Below, piece after piece: positions 8,528-18,633 of a DNA stretch of 64,000 bases. Every line of letters begins with the position of its first letter. The stretch's first letter is position 1. The stretch comes from Pseudarthrobacter oxydans (GTDB lineage Bacteria; Actinomycetota; Actinomycetes; Actinomycetales; Micrococcaceae). The notes beneath the pieces were generated by a model. The model was not told the DNA's origin, made no database searches, and saw nothing but the letters and a program-made list of their open reading frames with translations. Made by a program: the position numbers and the translations under genes. Location of the stretch: positions 186,001 through 250,000 of the forward strand of contig NZ_JABTYH010000001.1 of assembly GCF_013314975.1 (NCBI RefSeq), given 5' to 3'.

Positions 8528-8533
8528 TAGAAT
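8528..8533 (+). promoter_or_regulatory. -10 hexamer TAGAAT of the ABC transporter operon
   Basis: TAGAAT ends 6 bases before the GTG at 8540, which supports that GTG as a leaderless start. Confidence 0.6.
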
Positions 8534-8539
8534 ACTGGG

Positions 8540-9508
8540 GTGCGATCGCCCCTGTCCCCCGTTCTGTCCATCAACGGGCTTGTTAAAGATGTAGGCCCGC
8601 TTTCCAGCATGGACGGAAGAATGCTCCGGGTGGTGAGCGGCGTCTCACTTTCCGCCGAGCGCGGGCAGGTCACAGCCCTGCTGGGTGCCAACGGCGCCGG
8701 TAAAACCACCACCCTGGAATGCGCCCAGGGCCTTCAGAAGCGCAGCGGCGGGAGCATCTCGCTGCTCGGCCAGGACCCCGCAACGGCCGGGGCGGAACTG
8801 CGCTCCCGCGTAGGCGTGATGCTCCAGGACGGCGGCCTCCCGCCGTCGGCCAGGCCTGTCCCCCTGCTGCGGCACATTGCCGGCCTCTACGCCCACCCGT
8901 GGCCCGTGGACGACCTCATCCAAAGGCTCGGCATCGACACCTTCAGCCGGACCACCGTCCGCCGGCTTTCAGGCGGGCAAAAGCAACGCCTGGCCCTCGC
9001 GGCCGCCCTGGTCGGAAGGCCGGAGGTCCTCTTCCTCGACGAACCCAGCGCAGGACTGGATCCGCAGTCCCGCCAACTGGTGTTCGAGCTGATCGGCGAG
9101 CTGCGCGATGCGGGAATGGGCATCATCCTCACCACGCACCTGATGGATGACGCCCAGCGGCTGGCTGACTACGTCTACATCATTGACGGCGGCCGCAATG
9201 TCGCCGAAGGAACAGTCCAGGAACTGCTGCAGCGCGGACCCGCCGTCGACGCCGGCGCTGACCACGTGCGCACCCTCACCTTCGACGCGAAGCCGGGACT
9301 GGACCTGTCCGGCGTACTGCCCGCCGACGTCGTGGTCCTGGAGGAGCGGGCCGGAAGCTACACCGCCACGGGAACCCTGACTCCCCGGCACCTTGCCATG
9401 CTCGCCGAATGGTGGGCAGCGCACGACGTCATGCCCGCCGCCATGTCATTGCAGGCGCGTAGCCTTGAAGACGTCTTTCTGGACATCTCGGGAAAGGACA
9501 TCCGATGA
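8540..9508 (+). CDS. ABC transporter ATP-binding protein (DrrA/CcmA type)
   Basis: 322-residue nucleotide-binding subunit. Walker A is GANGAGKTTT near residue 53, the signature LSGGQKQRL, and Walker B LFLDEPSAGLD. A C-terminal extension of about 100 residues is typical of exporter ATPases of the DrrA kind. The GTG start at 8540 is supported by the -10 hexamer six bases upstream. The stop overlaps the permease start (ATGA), so the two form one transporter. The cargo cannot be read; the heme A synthase gene downstream is only suggestive. Confidence 0.9.
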   Translation: MRSPLSPVLSINGLVKDVGPLSSMDGRMLRVVSGVSLSAERGQVTALLGANGAGKTTTLECAQGLQKRSGGSISLLGQDPATAGAELRSRVGVMLQDGGLPPSARPVPLLRHIAGLYAHPWPVDDLIQRLGIDTFSRTTVRRLSGGQKQRLALAAALVGRPEVLFLDEPSAGLDPQSRQLVFELIGELRDAGMGIILTTHLMDDAQRLADYVYIIDGGRNVAEGTVQELLQRGPAVDAGADHVRTLTFDAKPGLDLSGVLPADVVVLEERAGSYTATGTLTPRHLAMLAEWWAAHDVMPAAMSLQARSLEDVFLDISGKDIR

Positions 9509-10302
9509 ACCCGACCCCCGCGGGCACCGCTCCCGCTGCAGGGGCCGGTGCACCCGCCCGGCAGCAGCCCGCATCCCTGCTCCGCCGCATCCTGCTCCAG
9601 GGCAAATACGAGGCGCTGGCGATGCTCCGGAACGGCGAGCAGCTGATCCTCGCGGTGGTCCTGCCGCTGCTGGCGCTTGTTGGCCTGACGGTGACCCCGT
9701 TCCTGGACGGCCTGGGGCCGAGCCGAATCGACGTGGCGGTCCCGGGGATCCTGGCCCTCTGCGCCATGTCCACAGCCTTCACGGGCCAGGGCATCGCCAC
9801 GGGATTCGACCGCCGGTACGGTGTGCTGCGTTTCCTGTCCACGACTCCCCTGGGCCGGGGCGGGCTGATCGCCGGCAAGGTGCTTTCCGTGCTGGCGGTG
9901 CTCTGCCTGCAGGTTGCCGTGGTGGCAGCGGTCGGGCTTAGCCTCGGATGGCAGCCGACGGCGGCCGGCTGGGTTCCCGGGCTGTTCCTCCTCGCGCTGG
10001 GCGCGGCGGCCTTCACCGCCCTGGGGCTGCTGGTGGCCGGAACCGTGCGTCCCGAAGCAACCCTGGCCATCACCAACCTGCTCTGGATCCTCCTGGGGGC
10101 CCTTGGCGGGATCGTCATTCCTGCGGAACGGCTGCCCGCGGCGGCCCAGCAGATCGTTGGACTCCTGCCCTCGGGCGCACTCGGCGAAGCGCTGCGGGAC
10201 GCCTTCCTGCACGGTGCGTTGAATGGCGCCGCCTCCCTCATACTGGTGCTCTGGACAGTTACTGCCGGGGCCGCAGCAATCCGTTGGTTCAAGTGGAATT
10301 GA
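9505..10302 (+). CDS. ABC-2 type transporter permease
   Basis: 265-residue integral membrane protein with about six hydrophobic segments, starting near residue 45 (LILAVVLPLLALVGLTV). It has the ABC-2 layout, including the late GGIVIPAERLP loop. The first 30 residues are Ala/Pro-rich and cytoplasmic. It overlaps the ATPase gene by four bases and is followed after 7 bases by ctaA, so all three are probably one transcript. Substrate unknown. Confidence 0.88.
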   Translation: MNPTPAGTAPAAGAGAPARQQPASLLRRILLQGKYEALAMLRNGEQLILAVVLPLLALVGLTVTPFLDGLGPSRIDVAVPGILALCAMSTAFTGQGIATGFDRRYGVLRFLSTTPLGRGGLIAGKVLSVLAVLCLQVAVVAAVGLSLGWQPTAAGWVPGLFLLALGAAAFTALGLLVAGTVRPEATLAITNLLWILLGALGGIVIPAERLPAAAQQIVGLLPSGALGEALRDAFLHGALNGAASLILVLWTVTAGAAAIRWFKWN

Positions 10303-10309
10303 GATACTC

Positions 10310-11254
10310 GTGAGCACCGCCTTCCGCCTTCCCCAGTTCGCCGGCCGCCTCGCATCACGGCTGCCCCGCACCGTGGATGCAAGTGTCCGGCGCCTCGCCG
10401 TGGCCTCCCTGATCGGGCAGACCCTGCTGGTGCTGACCGGTGGAGCCGTCCGGCTGACCTCCTCCGGCCTGGGCTGCCCCACCTGGCCCCGCTGCACGGA
10501 CACGTCCCTGGTGAACACGCCCGAGATGGGCATCCACGGGTTCATCGAGTTCGGCAACCGGCTCCTGACCTTCGCCCTGGCGGCCGTCGCCGCGCTGATG
10601 CTGGTGTACCTGTGGAACCTCCGCAAGGAACGCCGCGACCTCTTCCTGCTGGCGCTGGGCCTGCTGGCCAGCATCCCCGCCCAGGCCGTGATCGGCGGCA
10701 TCACCGTCCTCACCAACCTCAACCCCTGGGTGGTGGGCCTCCACTTCCTGGTTTCCATGGCACTGGTGGTGCTTGCCACGCTGCTGGTCAACCGTGCGTT
10801 CGGCCGGACCGGCCGGTTCCGCACTGTTCCCCTCGCCGCCCTGCCGGGGGTCATGCGTCCCGTGACGGCCGCCGTCGCGCTTTTTTCCGCCGTCGCCGTC
10901 ATGCTGGGTGTGGTGGTCACCGGAGCCGGTCCGCACGCCGGAGACGCCGATGCACCGCGCAACGGGCTGGACTGGGACCTGTTCTCGCACATCCACGCCG
11001 TCCCGGCCTACCTGGTGACCGCGGGAACCCTGGTGGCGCTCGCGCTGGTGCTGCTGCGGCGGATCACTGGCCCCATCCGCACGGCGGTCCTCGGCCTCCT
11101 TGGCGTTACCCTGCTCCAGGCCGTCATCGGATTCACCCAGTACTACAACGGCATCCCGGCCCTGCTGGTGGCCGCCCACATGCTCGGCGCCGCCATGCTC
11201 ATGGGCGCTGCGACCAACGCCTGGGACCTCGCCAAGTCAAGCCCCGTGGCCTGA
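10310..11254 (+). CDS. ctaA: Heme A synthase (COX15/CtaA)
   Basis: 314-residue membrane enzyme that oxidises the C8 methyl of heme O to give heme A for aa3-type cytochrome oxidase. About eight transmembrane helices are visible. Early blocks GGAVRLTSSGLGCPTWPRC and HGFIEFGNRLLT carry conserved His and Glu; later helices contain GLHF and a VAAHMLGA His. The GTG start at 10310 lies 7 bases after the permease stop. Heme O synthase is encoded 2.6 kb away on the other strand, so both heme A steps are in this window. Confidence 0.93.
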   Translation: MSTAFRLPQFAGRLASRLPRTVDASVRRLAVASLIGQTLLVLTGGAVRLTSSGLGCPTWPRCTDTSLVNTPEMGIHGFIEFGNRLLTFALAAVAALMLVYLWNLRKERRDLFLLALGLLASIPAQAVIGGITVLTNLNPWVVGLHFLVSMALVVLATLLVNRAFGRTGRFRTVPLAALPGVMRPVTAAVALFSAVAVMLGVVVTGAGPHAGDADAPRNGLDWDLFSHIHAVPAYLVTAGTLVALALVLLRRITGPIRTAVLGLLGVTLLQAVIGFTQYYNGIPALLVAAHMLGAAMLMGAATNAWDLAKSSPVA

Positions 11255-11269
11255 CCCTGTAAGCCTGGC

Positions 11270-11303
11270 AAGGGCGCCCCGGTTCGTGAACCGGGGCGCC
11301 CTT
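11270..11303. terminator. Bidirectional terminator between ctaA and the SulP gene
   Basis: A perfect 16-bp stem (11270-11285 with 11288-11303), closing in practice on a CGTG loop, is followed by TTTTT on the plus strand. It separates two converging genes. Confidence 0.85.
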
Positions 11304-11326
11304 TTTCGTGCCTGTCGACGCTGCGG

Positions 11327-13660
11327 TTAACGCGCCGGTGCGTGGGCGGCGGACATCTCCGCAGCCTGTTCCGGGTCCAGGAACTCAATGCCCGCCTGGC
11401 GCACAAGCACCACCCGGGCGGTGGCGATGTCGTAAAAAAGGCCCGTCGCCTGGACACGCCCGTCGGCCAGGGCGGGACCTGCCACCGGGTGGCTTTCCAG
11501 CTTGGCGAGCTGGACGGCGACGTTCACCATGCCCAGCTGGTCCAGCCTGCCATATCCAGCGGCAGCCGCGCTGGCGGCCACCGGATGGTCCGCCAGCAGT
11601 TCGAGGTAGCTGGGGCGGGCGTGCTCCAGCCAGGCGTCAAAACCGGTTCCAAGGCCGGGGTTGCCCGCACCTTCGGCATCGGCAATGACGGCCTTCATGG
11701 CTCCGCAGTTCGAATGCCCGCAGATCACGATCGAGTCCACTTCCAGGCCCTTCAGGGCAAAGGAGAGGGCCGAGTCGATCGAGGCGTCCTGGCCGTCGTG
11801 GCACACTACGTTGCCGATGTTCCGCAACGTCAGCAGGTCACCGGGGCCGCTGCTGGTGATCAGGTTGGGGTTCACGCGCGAGTCCACGCAGGCCACGAAC
11901 AGGGTGTCCGGATTCTGCCCTTCCGCCAGGTCCTGCACCAGCGGGCGGACCTTGTCAGCGAAGCGGCGGTGGTACTTGTTGATGCCCAGCAGGACCGGTG
12001 ATGGCGGCAGCGCGCCCTGTCCTTCATTTCCCTCCGCCAGTTCGTCCGGAGCGGGCTGCCACGAGGTCCTTGGCGGGAGCGGAAGCTCCTGCGCTTCCTG
12101 GCGCTTTGGTGCCTGGTCCGCCGCGGCCTGGAACAGTGTGTTCCCGTGATGTTCAAGGAGGACAGTACCGCCGGCGGCCTGGTACTGCTGCTGCCAGGCG
12201 AGCAGGGCCTCGCGGAACGCATGGTCCACGTAATCCGCGTTGAGCTCCACAAGCACGTGCTCGCCGGCCGGGACCGAGTGCAGCACGCGGTTGAGCCGCG
12301 GCAGGGCGAAGAAGCTGCACGAACCGTCGATGGTGATGCGCCAGGACCTGGACGGCGGAACAGGCGCCTGGGCGTGGACTGTTGCCCGCAACACGCGCCA
12401 CAGCACACTGGCCGCCGCGAGGGCCAGGCCGATCATGACGCCTTCCAGCAGGTTCAGGAACACCACGCACAGCAGGGTCACGGCATAGATCAGCAGGTCA
12501 CCGGTCCGGAGGCTGGTGCGGATATCCGCCACCTTGATCAGGCGGGCTCCGATGACCACCAGGAGTCCGGCGAGGACGGACAGCGGGATCAGCTGGATCA
12601 GCCCTGCGAAGAGTGCGGAGAAGGCAAGGACCCAAACACCGTGCAGGACGGCGGAGGCCCGGGTCGCGGCGCCGGCCTCCACGTTGGTGGCGCTGCGCAC
12701 GATCACCCCGGTGACGGGCAGCCCGCCCAGCGATCCTGAAACGATATTGGCGGCCCCCTGCCCCACCAGCTCGCGGTTCAGGTTGGTCCGGGGGCCGTGC
12801 TGCATTTTGTCCACGGCGACGGCGGACAGGAGGGACTCGATACTGGCGATCAGCGCCATCGTCAGGACGGCGAAGGCTGCTGCCCGCCAGTTGCCGTCGG
12901 GCAGCTGCGGCAACGCGACGGCGTCCAGGATCGATCCGGTGAAGGAGATGCGTTCAACCGCAGGGGCGAACGCCACAGACAGTGCCGTGCCGGCAGCGAC
13001 GGCGGCCAGCGGCCCCGGGACCCGGCGCACTGCGGCGGGCAGGTACTTCCAGCCGAGGAGGATAGCGACGACGGTAAGGCCCAGGAGGGCGGCGTGCAGT
13101 TCGACGCCGGTGATGGCGGCGGGCAGGGCACTGAGGTTCTCAAGGGCCGACCCCGCCGGCTGCGATCCGAGCAGGACGTGGACCTGCTGCAGGATGATGG
13201 TCACCCCGATGCCGGCCAGCATGGCCTTGACCACCACCGGCGAGACGGCAAGCGCGGCACGCCCCACGCGGCTGATGCCCAGCAGCAGCTGGACGACGCC
13301 GGCTGCCGCGGTGATGGCGCAGGTCACCTGCCAGCCGAACTCCTGGACAATGCCGGCGACGACGACGGTCAGGCCGGCGGCCGGGCCGCTCACCTGCAGC
13401 GGCGACCCGCCCAGGCTCCCTGCCACAATGCCGCCGACTGCGGCAGCGATAAGGCCGGCCATGACGGGCGCGCCGGACGCCGCGGCGATTCCCAACGACA
13501 GTGGCAGGGCAACGAGGAACACCACCAGCGAAGCAGGCACGTCGGCCGCAAGATGGGCCAGGAATACCGGGCGGCGGAACCCGTACCGGCTATTGGTGCC
13601 GGCCGGCGGCGGGCTGTGGTTTGAGGCAACAGCAGGGGCGGGGTGCGGCGGTTGTGCCAT
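11327..13660 (-). CDS. SulP anion transporter fused to STAS-like and beta-carbonic anhydrase domains
   Basis: 777-residue three-part fusion. Residues about 30-440 form a SulP permease with 10-12 helices (start VVFLVALPLSLGIAAASGAP). Residues about 450-530 resemble a STAS domain. Residues about 560-770 form a beta-carbonic anhydrase with zinc-ligand motifs CVDSR and CGHSNCGA. SulP-CA fusions are thought to move bicarbonate and interconvert it with CO2 at the membrane. The ATG at 13660 has an AGGAAG site 5 bases upstream; the longer in-frame GTG version is less likely. Sulfate as substrate is not excluded. All key anhydrase residues are present. Confidence 0.9.
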   Translation of the reverse strand: MAQPPHPAPAVASNHSPPPAGTNSRYGFRRPVFLAHLAADVPASLVVFLVALPLSLGIAAASGAPVMAGLIAAAVGGIVAGSLGGSPLQVSGPAAGLTVVVAGIVQEFGWQVTCAITAAAGVVQLLLGISRVGRAALAVSPVVVKAMLAGIGVTIILQQVHVLLGSQPAGSALENLSALPAAITGVELHAALLGLTVVAILLGWKYLPAAVRRVPGPLAAVAAGTALSVAFAPAVERISFTGSILDAVALPQLPDGNWRAAAFAVLTMALIASIESLLSAVAVDKMQHGPRTNLNRELVGQGAANIVSGSLGGLPVTGVIVRSATNVEAGAATRASAVLHGVWVLAFSALFAGLIQLIPLSVLAGLLVVIGARLIKVADIRTSLRTGDLLIYAVTLLCVVFLNLLEGVMIGLALAAASVLWRVLRATVHAQAPVPPSRSWRITIDGSCSFFALPRLNRVLHSVPAGEHVLVELNADYVDHAFREALLAWQQQYQAAGGTVLLEHHGNTLFQAAADQAPKRQEAQELPLPPRTSWQPAPDELAEGNEGQGALPPSPVLLGINKYHRRFADKVRPLVQDLAEGQNPDTLFVACVDSRVNPNLITSSGPGDLLTLRNIGNVVCHDGQDASIDSALSFALKGLEVDSIVICGHSNCGAMKAVIADAEGAGNPGLGTGFDAWLEHARPSYLELLADHPVAASAAAAGYGRLDQLGMVNVAVQLAKLESHPVAGPALADGRVQATGLFYDIATARVVLVRQAGIEFLDPEQAAEMSAAHAPAR

Positions 13661-13740
13661 GGAACTTCCTTTGCTTGGGAACAGGAGCAGTTCCACCGTA
13701 ACCACACGGTCACGAGCCGTGACAGGCTAAAGTGACCAAC

Positions 13741-13766
13741 ATGACAGTGCTGTCATACATATGACG
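13741..13766. promoter_or_regulatory. Paired palindromes upstream of the SulP-carbonic anhydrase gene
   Basis: ATGACAG-TG-CTGTCAT (13741-13756) is a perfect 7+7 inverted repeat. GTCAT-ACAT-ATGAC (13753-13766) is a perfect 5+5 repeat overlapping it. They lie 80-105 bases before the SulP start, in the expected promoter region, so they are candidate operators. The regulator is unknown. Confidence 0.5.
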
Positions 13767-13810
13767 GCGCCTGCTTCCCCCTGCCCCGGCGTTAAGTCCT
13801 GGTCAAAGAA

Positions 13811-13842
13811 AAACCTCCCCCGGCCGCGGCCGGGAGAGGTTT
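13811..13842 (-). terminator. Terminator after ctaB
   Basis: A 14-bp stem with one mismatch around a GC-rich loop is followed on the minus strand by TTTTTCTTT, 22 bases after the ctaB stop. Two direct copies of GAGGTTTA follow at 13836-13853. Confidence 0.75.
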
Positions 13843-13864
13843 AGAGGTTTAGAGGACTGTGGAG

Positions 13865-14824
13865 TCAGCCTGCCATGACGGCGGGGCCGATGAACGGGTC
13901 CACGGCCAAGGCGATAAACAGGAGGGTGAGGTAGCTGATGGAACCGTGGAAGACCTTCATTGCCCGCTTGTCCGAGATATCCTCACGCTGCGCCCTGTTA
14001 TAGAGCGCGTGTGACTCGTAGAGGAACCACGCGCCCGCCAGGACGGCAGTGACGGTATAGACCCATCCGGCTCCGCCGGCAGGAACCATGAGCAAAGAGC
14101 AGGCCACCATGGCCCAGGCGTAGAGGACCACCTGCACCGAAACCACCTTGGCACCGGCGATGGCGCCGAGCATGGGGACCTTGGCGTTGCGGTAGTCCTC
14201 GCCGTAGCGCATGGACAGCGGCCAGTAGTGCGGGGGCGTCCAGAGGAAAATCACCATGAAGAGAATGACGGCCGGCCATTCCACCGAGTTGGTGACCGCC
14301 GCCCAGGCAATCAGCACGGGGAAGCAGCCCGCTGCCCCGCCCCACACAATGTTCTGCGCAGTCCGGCGCTTGAGGATGATCGTATAGATCACCACGTAGA
14401 AGAAGATGGCGCCCAGCCCGAGCCAGGCGGACAGAGGGTTCGCACCGAACCACAGGATCGCGATGGCGGCAGCACCCAGGAGCCACGAGAAGATCAGTGC
14501 CTCTCGCGGCGTGACCTCACCGGTGACCAGGGGGCGGTTCTCGGTGCGGTGCATCAGTTTGTCGATGTCGCGGTCAATGTAGCAGTTGAAGGCTCCGGCG
14601 CTGCCGGCCGCGAAGGCGCCGCCCACGAGCGTGGCGAGAATGAGCCCGATGGAGGGAAACCCGCGCTCTGCGTAGATCATGGTGGGCAGCGTGCTGACCA
14701 GGAGCAGCTCAATGACCCGGGGCTTGGTGAGGGCGAGATACGCCTTTGCTTTACGGGCGATCCCGGGCCGCGAAGCCCGTGATGCGTTCAGCGTCGTATC
14801 TGTTGTGCTCACGGTGGCAGTCAC
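13865..14824 (-). CDS. ctaB: Protoheme IX farnesyltransferase (heme O synthase)
   Basis: 319-residue UbiA-family membrane enzyme that transfers a farnesyl group to heme b, giving heme O, the substrate of CtaA. The prenyl-diphosphate motif [15 protein letters not shown] and the second Asp-rich loop [13 protein letters not shown] are visible. About eight to nine helices are present, starting at [20 protein letters not shown]. The start is uncertain: GTG at 14824 is chosen, and GTG at 14812 would shorten it by four residues. No strong ribosome-binding site precedes either. It is divergent from tkt. Confidence 0.92.
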   Translation of the reverse strand: MTATVSTTDTTLNASRASRPGIARKAKAYLALTKPRVIELLLVSTLPTMIYAERGFPSIGLILATLVGGAFAAGSAGAFNCYIDRDIDKLMHRTENRPLVTGEVTPREALIFSWLLGAAAIAILWFGANPLSAWLGLGAIFFYVVIYTIILKRRTAQNIVWGGAAGCFPVLIAWAAVTNSVEWPAVILFMVIFLWTPPHYWPLSMRYGEDYRNAKVPMLGAIAGAKVVSVQVVLYAWAMVACSLLMVPAGGAGWVYTVTAVLAGAWFLYESHALYNRAQREDISDKRAMKVFHGSISYLTLLFIALAVDPFIGPAVMAG

Positions 14825-15358
14825 CCGTTCTGTTGGCAGTTCTGTCTGGCTGTCCAGCTTGGTCGTCCGGCCCCGCCCCAAAACCGGGCGCCCGCGGAAC
14901 AGTGATCCACGCAACAGCGGGAGTCCGGGCGGCTGGCACGTGTCCCCCAGCCCGGCGCTGGCCTCCGAATATCATACCGCGCCGGCCTCCCCGCCACGGC
15001 CGGTCGGCCGGGGCGGCGATCAGCGCCCGCCAGGGCTTCTGTTGGTGCTGGTGATCGCTCGCGCGCCAATTCGAGCAGATTAACTCAACCTCACTTCAGA
15101 CGCATTCACATAAGCGGAAATTGCGTCCAAAACGTGAGATTTGGGCCGCCCGGAGAATGGAATAGAGCTAAGCTGTCACCAGATCAGCACGCAGCAAGGA
15201 AGCGGTGGAAAACGCATTCCCAACTGCCAGTGGCTGAGTGAAAGATCAACGTTTCGATGGTGAACGGCTGGTACACACCGCAGCGGGCGCCACACAGCGT
15301 GCCTTCATGCGGATCCGGTGTGCCACCTGCCATCAGCACAGAGAGGGGCCCGGTTTTC
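14825..15358. other. 534-base non-coding region between ctaB and tkt
   Basis: No convincing gene on either strand. It must hold the ctaB promoter (minus) and the tkt promoter (plus). AT-richer sequence occurs at 15075-15180, with TTGGGC (15141-15146) and TAGAGC (15163-15168) as one possible plus-strand pair, or TAAGCT at 15169-15174 as the -10. Either would give a tkt leader of about 180 bases. No known riboswitch was recognised. Confidence 0.5.
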
Positions 15359-17485
15359 GTGCCACATTTGGAAGAGCAAGAACTGTCCTGGACTAGCCTG
15401 GACCAGCGTGCGGTGGACACTGTCCGCGTGCTGGCCGCGGACGCGGTGGAGAAGGTTGGCAACGGCCACCCCGGCACGGCCATGAGCCTGGCACCGGCCG
15501 CGTACCTTCTTTTCCAGAAGCTGATGCGCCATGACCCCCGGAACCCCGACTGGCTGGGCCGTGACCGCTTCATCCTGTCTCCGGGCCACACGTCCCTCAC
15601 GCTCTACATCCAGCTGTTCCTGTCCGGCTACGGCCTGGAACTGAAGGACCTTGAGGCCCTGCGCACCTGGGGATCACTGACCCCCGGCCACCCCGAGTAC
15701 AAGCACACCGCCGGCGTCGAGATCACCACTGGCCCGCTGGGCCAGGGCCTTGCTTCGTCTGTCGGGTTCGCCTACTCGCAGCGCCGGATGCGCGGGCTGT
15801 TCGACGCCGATGCTGCCGCGGGCGAGAGCCCCTTCGACCACACCATCTGGGTCATCGCGTCCGACGGCGACCTCCAGGAAGGCGTCACGGCAGAGGCTTC
15901 CTCGCTCGCCGGCCACCAGGAGCTCGGCAACCTCGTAGTGGTTTACGACGAGAACCACATCTCCATCGAGGACGACACCGACATCGCCTTCACCGAGGAT
16001 GTCCTGAAGCGCTACGAGGCCTACGGCTGGCACGTCCAGCGCGTCGACTGGACCAAGACCGGCGAATACAAGGAAGACGTCCAGGAGCTCTACTCGGCAC
16101 TCCTTGCAGCCAAGGCTGAGACGTCCAAGCCCTCCATCGTCTCGCTGCGCACCATCATCGGCTACCCGGCGCCCAAGAAGCAGAACACCGGCAAGATCCA
16201 CGGTTCCGCCCTTGGTGCAGAGGAAGTGGCAGCCCTTAAGGAGGTCCTCGGCTTCGACCCCGCCAAGTCCTTCGATGTCGACCAGGACGTCCTTGCCCAC
16301 GCCCGTGCCGTGGTGGACCGGGGTGCCGCTGCCCGCAAGGAATGGGAAGAGTCCTTCAACGCCTGGCAGGCTGCCAACCCCGCAGGCGCCGAGCTGCTGC
16401 AGCGCATCGAGGCCAAGGAACTTCCCGACGGCGTCGACGCAGCCCTTCCGGTCTTCCCGGCCGGCAAGGACGTCTCCACCCGCGCGGCCTCCGGCAAGGT
16501 CCTGAACGCACTGGGCCCCGTCCTCCCCGAACTTTGGGGCGGTTCCGCTGACCTTGCGGAGTCGAACAACACCACCATCGAGGGCTCGCCGTCGTTCGTT
16601 CCTGCCTCCAAGCAGACCGACGCCTGGTCCGGCAACCCGTACGGACGCGTGCTGCACTTCGGCATCCGCGAGCACGCCGCGGCGTCGATTGTGAACGGCA
16701 TCAGCCTCCACGGACGGACCCGCGCATTCTCCGGCACGTTCCTGATCTTCAGCGACTACCAGCGCCCCGCCATCCGCCTGGGCGCCCTGATGGGTGTTCC
16801 GTCCCTGTACGTCTGGACACACGACTCCATCGGCCTCGGCGAAGACGGCCCCACCCACCAGCCGGTGGAACAGCTCGCTTCCCTGCGTGCCATCGTGGGC
16901 CTGGACGTTGTCCGTCCCGGTGATGCCAATGAGGTAGCCGTCGCCTGGAAGACCATGCTGGAGAACCACAGCAACCCCGCCGGCATCGTGCTGACCCGCC
17001 AGAACATCCCCACCTGGGAGCGCGGTGACGGCGCGGCCGACGGCGACACGTTCGGTTCCGTCGCCGGCGTCGCCAGGGGCGGCTACGTCCTTGCCGAAGC
17101 ATCCAAGGACGGCGCCACCGTCCCCGCCGACGTCATCCTCATCGGCACCGGCTCCGAAGTGCAGCTGGCCGTCCAGGCCCGCGAGGCCCTGCAGGCCGAA
17201 GGCATCGCCGCCCGCGTTGTCTCCATGCCCTGCGTCGAATGGTTCAACAAGCAGGACGCCGCCTACCGCGAATCCGTGCTGCCCGCCGCCGTCAAGGCCC
17301 GCGTATCCGTCGAAGCAGGACTCGCCCTCGGCTGGAAGGAATTCGTCGGCGACGCCGGCCGTTCCATCAGCCTGGAGCACTACGGCGCTTCCGCGGACTA
17401 CAAGCGCCTCTTCCAGGAGTTCGGCATCACCGCAGAGGCCGTCGCCGCCGCCGCCAAGGACTCCCTCGCAGGCCTCCAGGCCTAA
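15359..17485 (+). CDS. tkt: Transketolase
   Basis: 708-residue thiamine-diphosphate enzyme of the non-oxidative pentose phosphate pathway. The N-terminal domain has [16 protein letters not shown] and the diphosphate motif around [14 protein letters not shown]. The middle domain has [15 protein letters not shown] with the catalytic Glu, and the C-terminal domain is complete. The GTG start at 15359 has a GAGAGGGG upstream; the in-frame ATG at 15257 would add an unusual 34-residue tail. It is the first gene of the tkt-tal-pgi-zwf-opcA-pgl operon, with tal 27 bases downstream. Confidence 0.95.
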   Translation: MPHLEEQELSWTSLDQRAVDTVRVLAADAVEKVGNGHPGTAMSLAPAAYLLFQKLMRHDPRNPDWLGRDRFILSPGHTSLTLYIQLFLSGYGLELKDLEALRTWGSLTPGHPEYKHTAGVEITTGPLGQGLASSVGFAYSQRRMRGLFDADAAAGESPFDHTIWVIASDGDLQEGVTAEASSLAGHQELGNLVVVYDENHISIEDDTDIAFTEDVLKRYEAYGWHVQRVDWTKTGEYKEDVQELYSALLAAKAETSKPSIVSLRTIIGYPAPKKQNTGKIHGSALGAEEVAALKEVLGFDPAKSFDVDQDVLAHARAVVDRGAAARKEWEESFNAWQAANPAGAELLQRIEAKELPDGVDAALPVFPAGKDVSTRAASGKVLNALGPVLPELWGGSADLAESNNTTIEGSPSFVPASKQTDAWSGNPYGRVLHFGIREHAAASIVNGISLHGRTRAFSGTFLIFSDYQRPAIRLGALMGVPSLYVWTHDSIGLGEDGPTHQPVEQLASLRAIVGLDVVRPGDANEVAVAWKTMLENHSNPAGIVLTRQNIPTWERGDGAADGDTFGSVAGVARGGYVLAEASKDGATVPADVILIGTGSEVQLAVQAREALQAEGIAARVVSMPCVEWFNKQDAAYRESVLPAAVKARVSVEAGLALGWKEFVGDAGRSISLEHYGASADYKRLFQEFGITAEAVAAAAKDSLAGLQA

Positions 17486-17512
17486 CCAACGATTTCCAGG
17501 AGATACAGAACA

Positions 17513-18628
17513 ATGACTACTCCCACCCAGCAACTCTCAGACGCCGGAGTTTCCATCTGGCTTGATGACCTTTCCCGCGGACGCCTGGACACCGGCACCC
17601 TGGCGAAGCTCATCGAGGAAAAGAACGTGGTTGGCGTAACCACCAACCCGTCCATCTTCCACGCCGCGATCACGGCAGGCACCGACTACGACGCCACCAT
17701 CGCCAAGCAGGCAGCAGCCGGCGCCAGCGTCGAGGACACCATCTTCGAGATCACCACCACCGACGTCGCGGACGCCTGCGACCTCTTCGCGCCGGTGGCT
17801 GCGGCCACCAAGGGCGTAGACGGACGAGTCTCCATCGAGGTGGACCCCCGCCTGGCCTGGGACACGGCAGGCACCATCGCCGAAGCCAAGCACCTGTACA
17901 AGCGGGTCAACAAGGACAACGTCCTCATCAAGATCCCGGCGACCCTCGAGGGCCTTGAAGCCATCACCGCCACCCTGGCCGAGGGCATCAGCGTCAACGT
18001 GACCCTGATCTTCTCCCTGGAGCGCTACCGCGCCGTCATCAACGCCTTCCAGTCCGGCCTGGAGCAGGCGAAGGAAAACGGCCACGATCTTTCCAGGATC
18101 CAATCCGTGGCCTCGTTCTTCGTCTCCCGCGTGGACTCCGAGATCGACAAGCGCCTTGACGCCATCGGCACCGAGGAAGCCAAGGCACTCAAGGGCAAGG
18201 CCGGCCTGGCCAACGCCCGCCTGGCATACCAGGTCTACGAGGAACTGTTCGCCACCGAACGCTGGGCGCTGCTGGCCGAAGCCGGCGCACTCCCCCAGCG
18301 TCCGCTGTGGGCTTCCACCGGCGTGAAGGACCCGGCCTACCCGGACACCCTCTACGTCACCGAACTCGTTGCCCCGGGCGTCGTGAACACCATGCCCGAG
18401 AAGACCCTGGACGCCACCTTCGACCACGGCGTGGTCACCGGGGACACTGTCACCGGCACCTACGCCGAAGCCAACGCCACCCTCGACGCGCTGGAGAAGC
18501 TCGGCATCTCCTACAACGACGTCGTGGCACTCCTCGAATCCGAAGGCCTGGACAAGTTCGTGGCCAGCTGGAAGGAACTGCTGGCCGACGTCGAAGGCGC
18601 ACTCGCCGCTGCACGGAAGGCTTCCTGA
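17513..18628 (+). CDS. tal: Transaldolase
   Basis: 371-residue transaldolase of the longer actinobacterial/cyanobacterial type. It moves a dihydroxyacetone unit from sedoheptulose-7-phosphate to glyceraldehyde-3-phosphate. The Schiff-base Lys lies in VLIKIPAT near residue 141, and [12 protein letters not shown] near residue 40 forms part of the active site. The ATG is preceded by AGGAGA at a normal distance. It follows tkt by 27 bases and precedes pgi by 5. Confidence 0.96.
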   Translation: MTTPTQQLSDAGVSIWLDDLSRGRLDTGTLAKLIEEKNVVGVTTNPSIFHAAITAGTDYDATIAKQAAAGASVEDTIFEITTTDVADACDLFAPVAAATKGVDGRVSIEVDPRLAWDTAGTIAEAKHLYKRVNKDNVLIKIPATLEGLEAITATLAEGISVNVTLIFSLERYRAVINAFQSGLEQAKENGHDLSRIQSVASFFVSRVDSEIDKRLDAIGTEEAKALKGKAGLANARLAYQVYEELFATERWALLAEAGALPQRPLWASTGVKDPAYPDTLYVTELVAPGVVNTMPEKTLDATFDHGVVTGDTVTGTYAEANATLDALEKLGISYNDVVALLESEGLDKFVASWKELLADVEGALAAARKAS

Positions 18629-18633
18629 CCCAC

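Noticed and set aside
8398..8586. A 62-codon frame covering the inverted repeats before the ABC genes
   Set aside because: No ribosome-binding site, no conserved pattern, and it runs through the repeats and the ABC promoter.
13836..13853. Two direct copies of GAGGTTTA, considered as an attachment site or start of an array
   Set aside because: Only two 8-base copies next to a terminator stem, with no integrase nearby and no spacer pattern.
14825..15358. Possible small RNA or riboswitch in the long ctaB-tkt region
   Set aside because: No conserved riboswitch core, terminator or clear hairpin was found; only promoter-like hexamers.
15674..17533. A 619-codon open frame on the minus strand opposite transketolase
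   Set aside because: Gly/Val-rich shadow frame; transketolase on the other strand is complete and certain.
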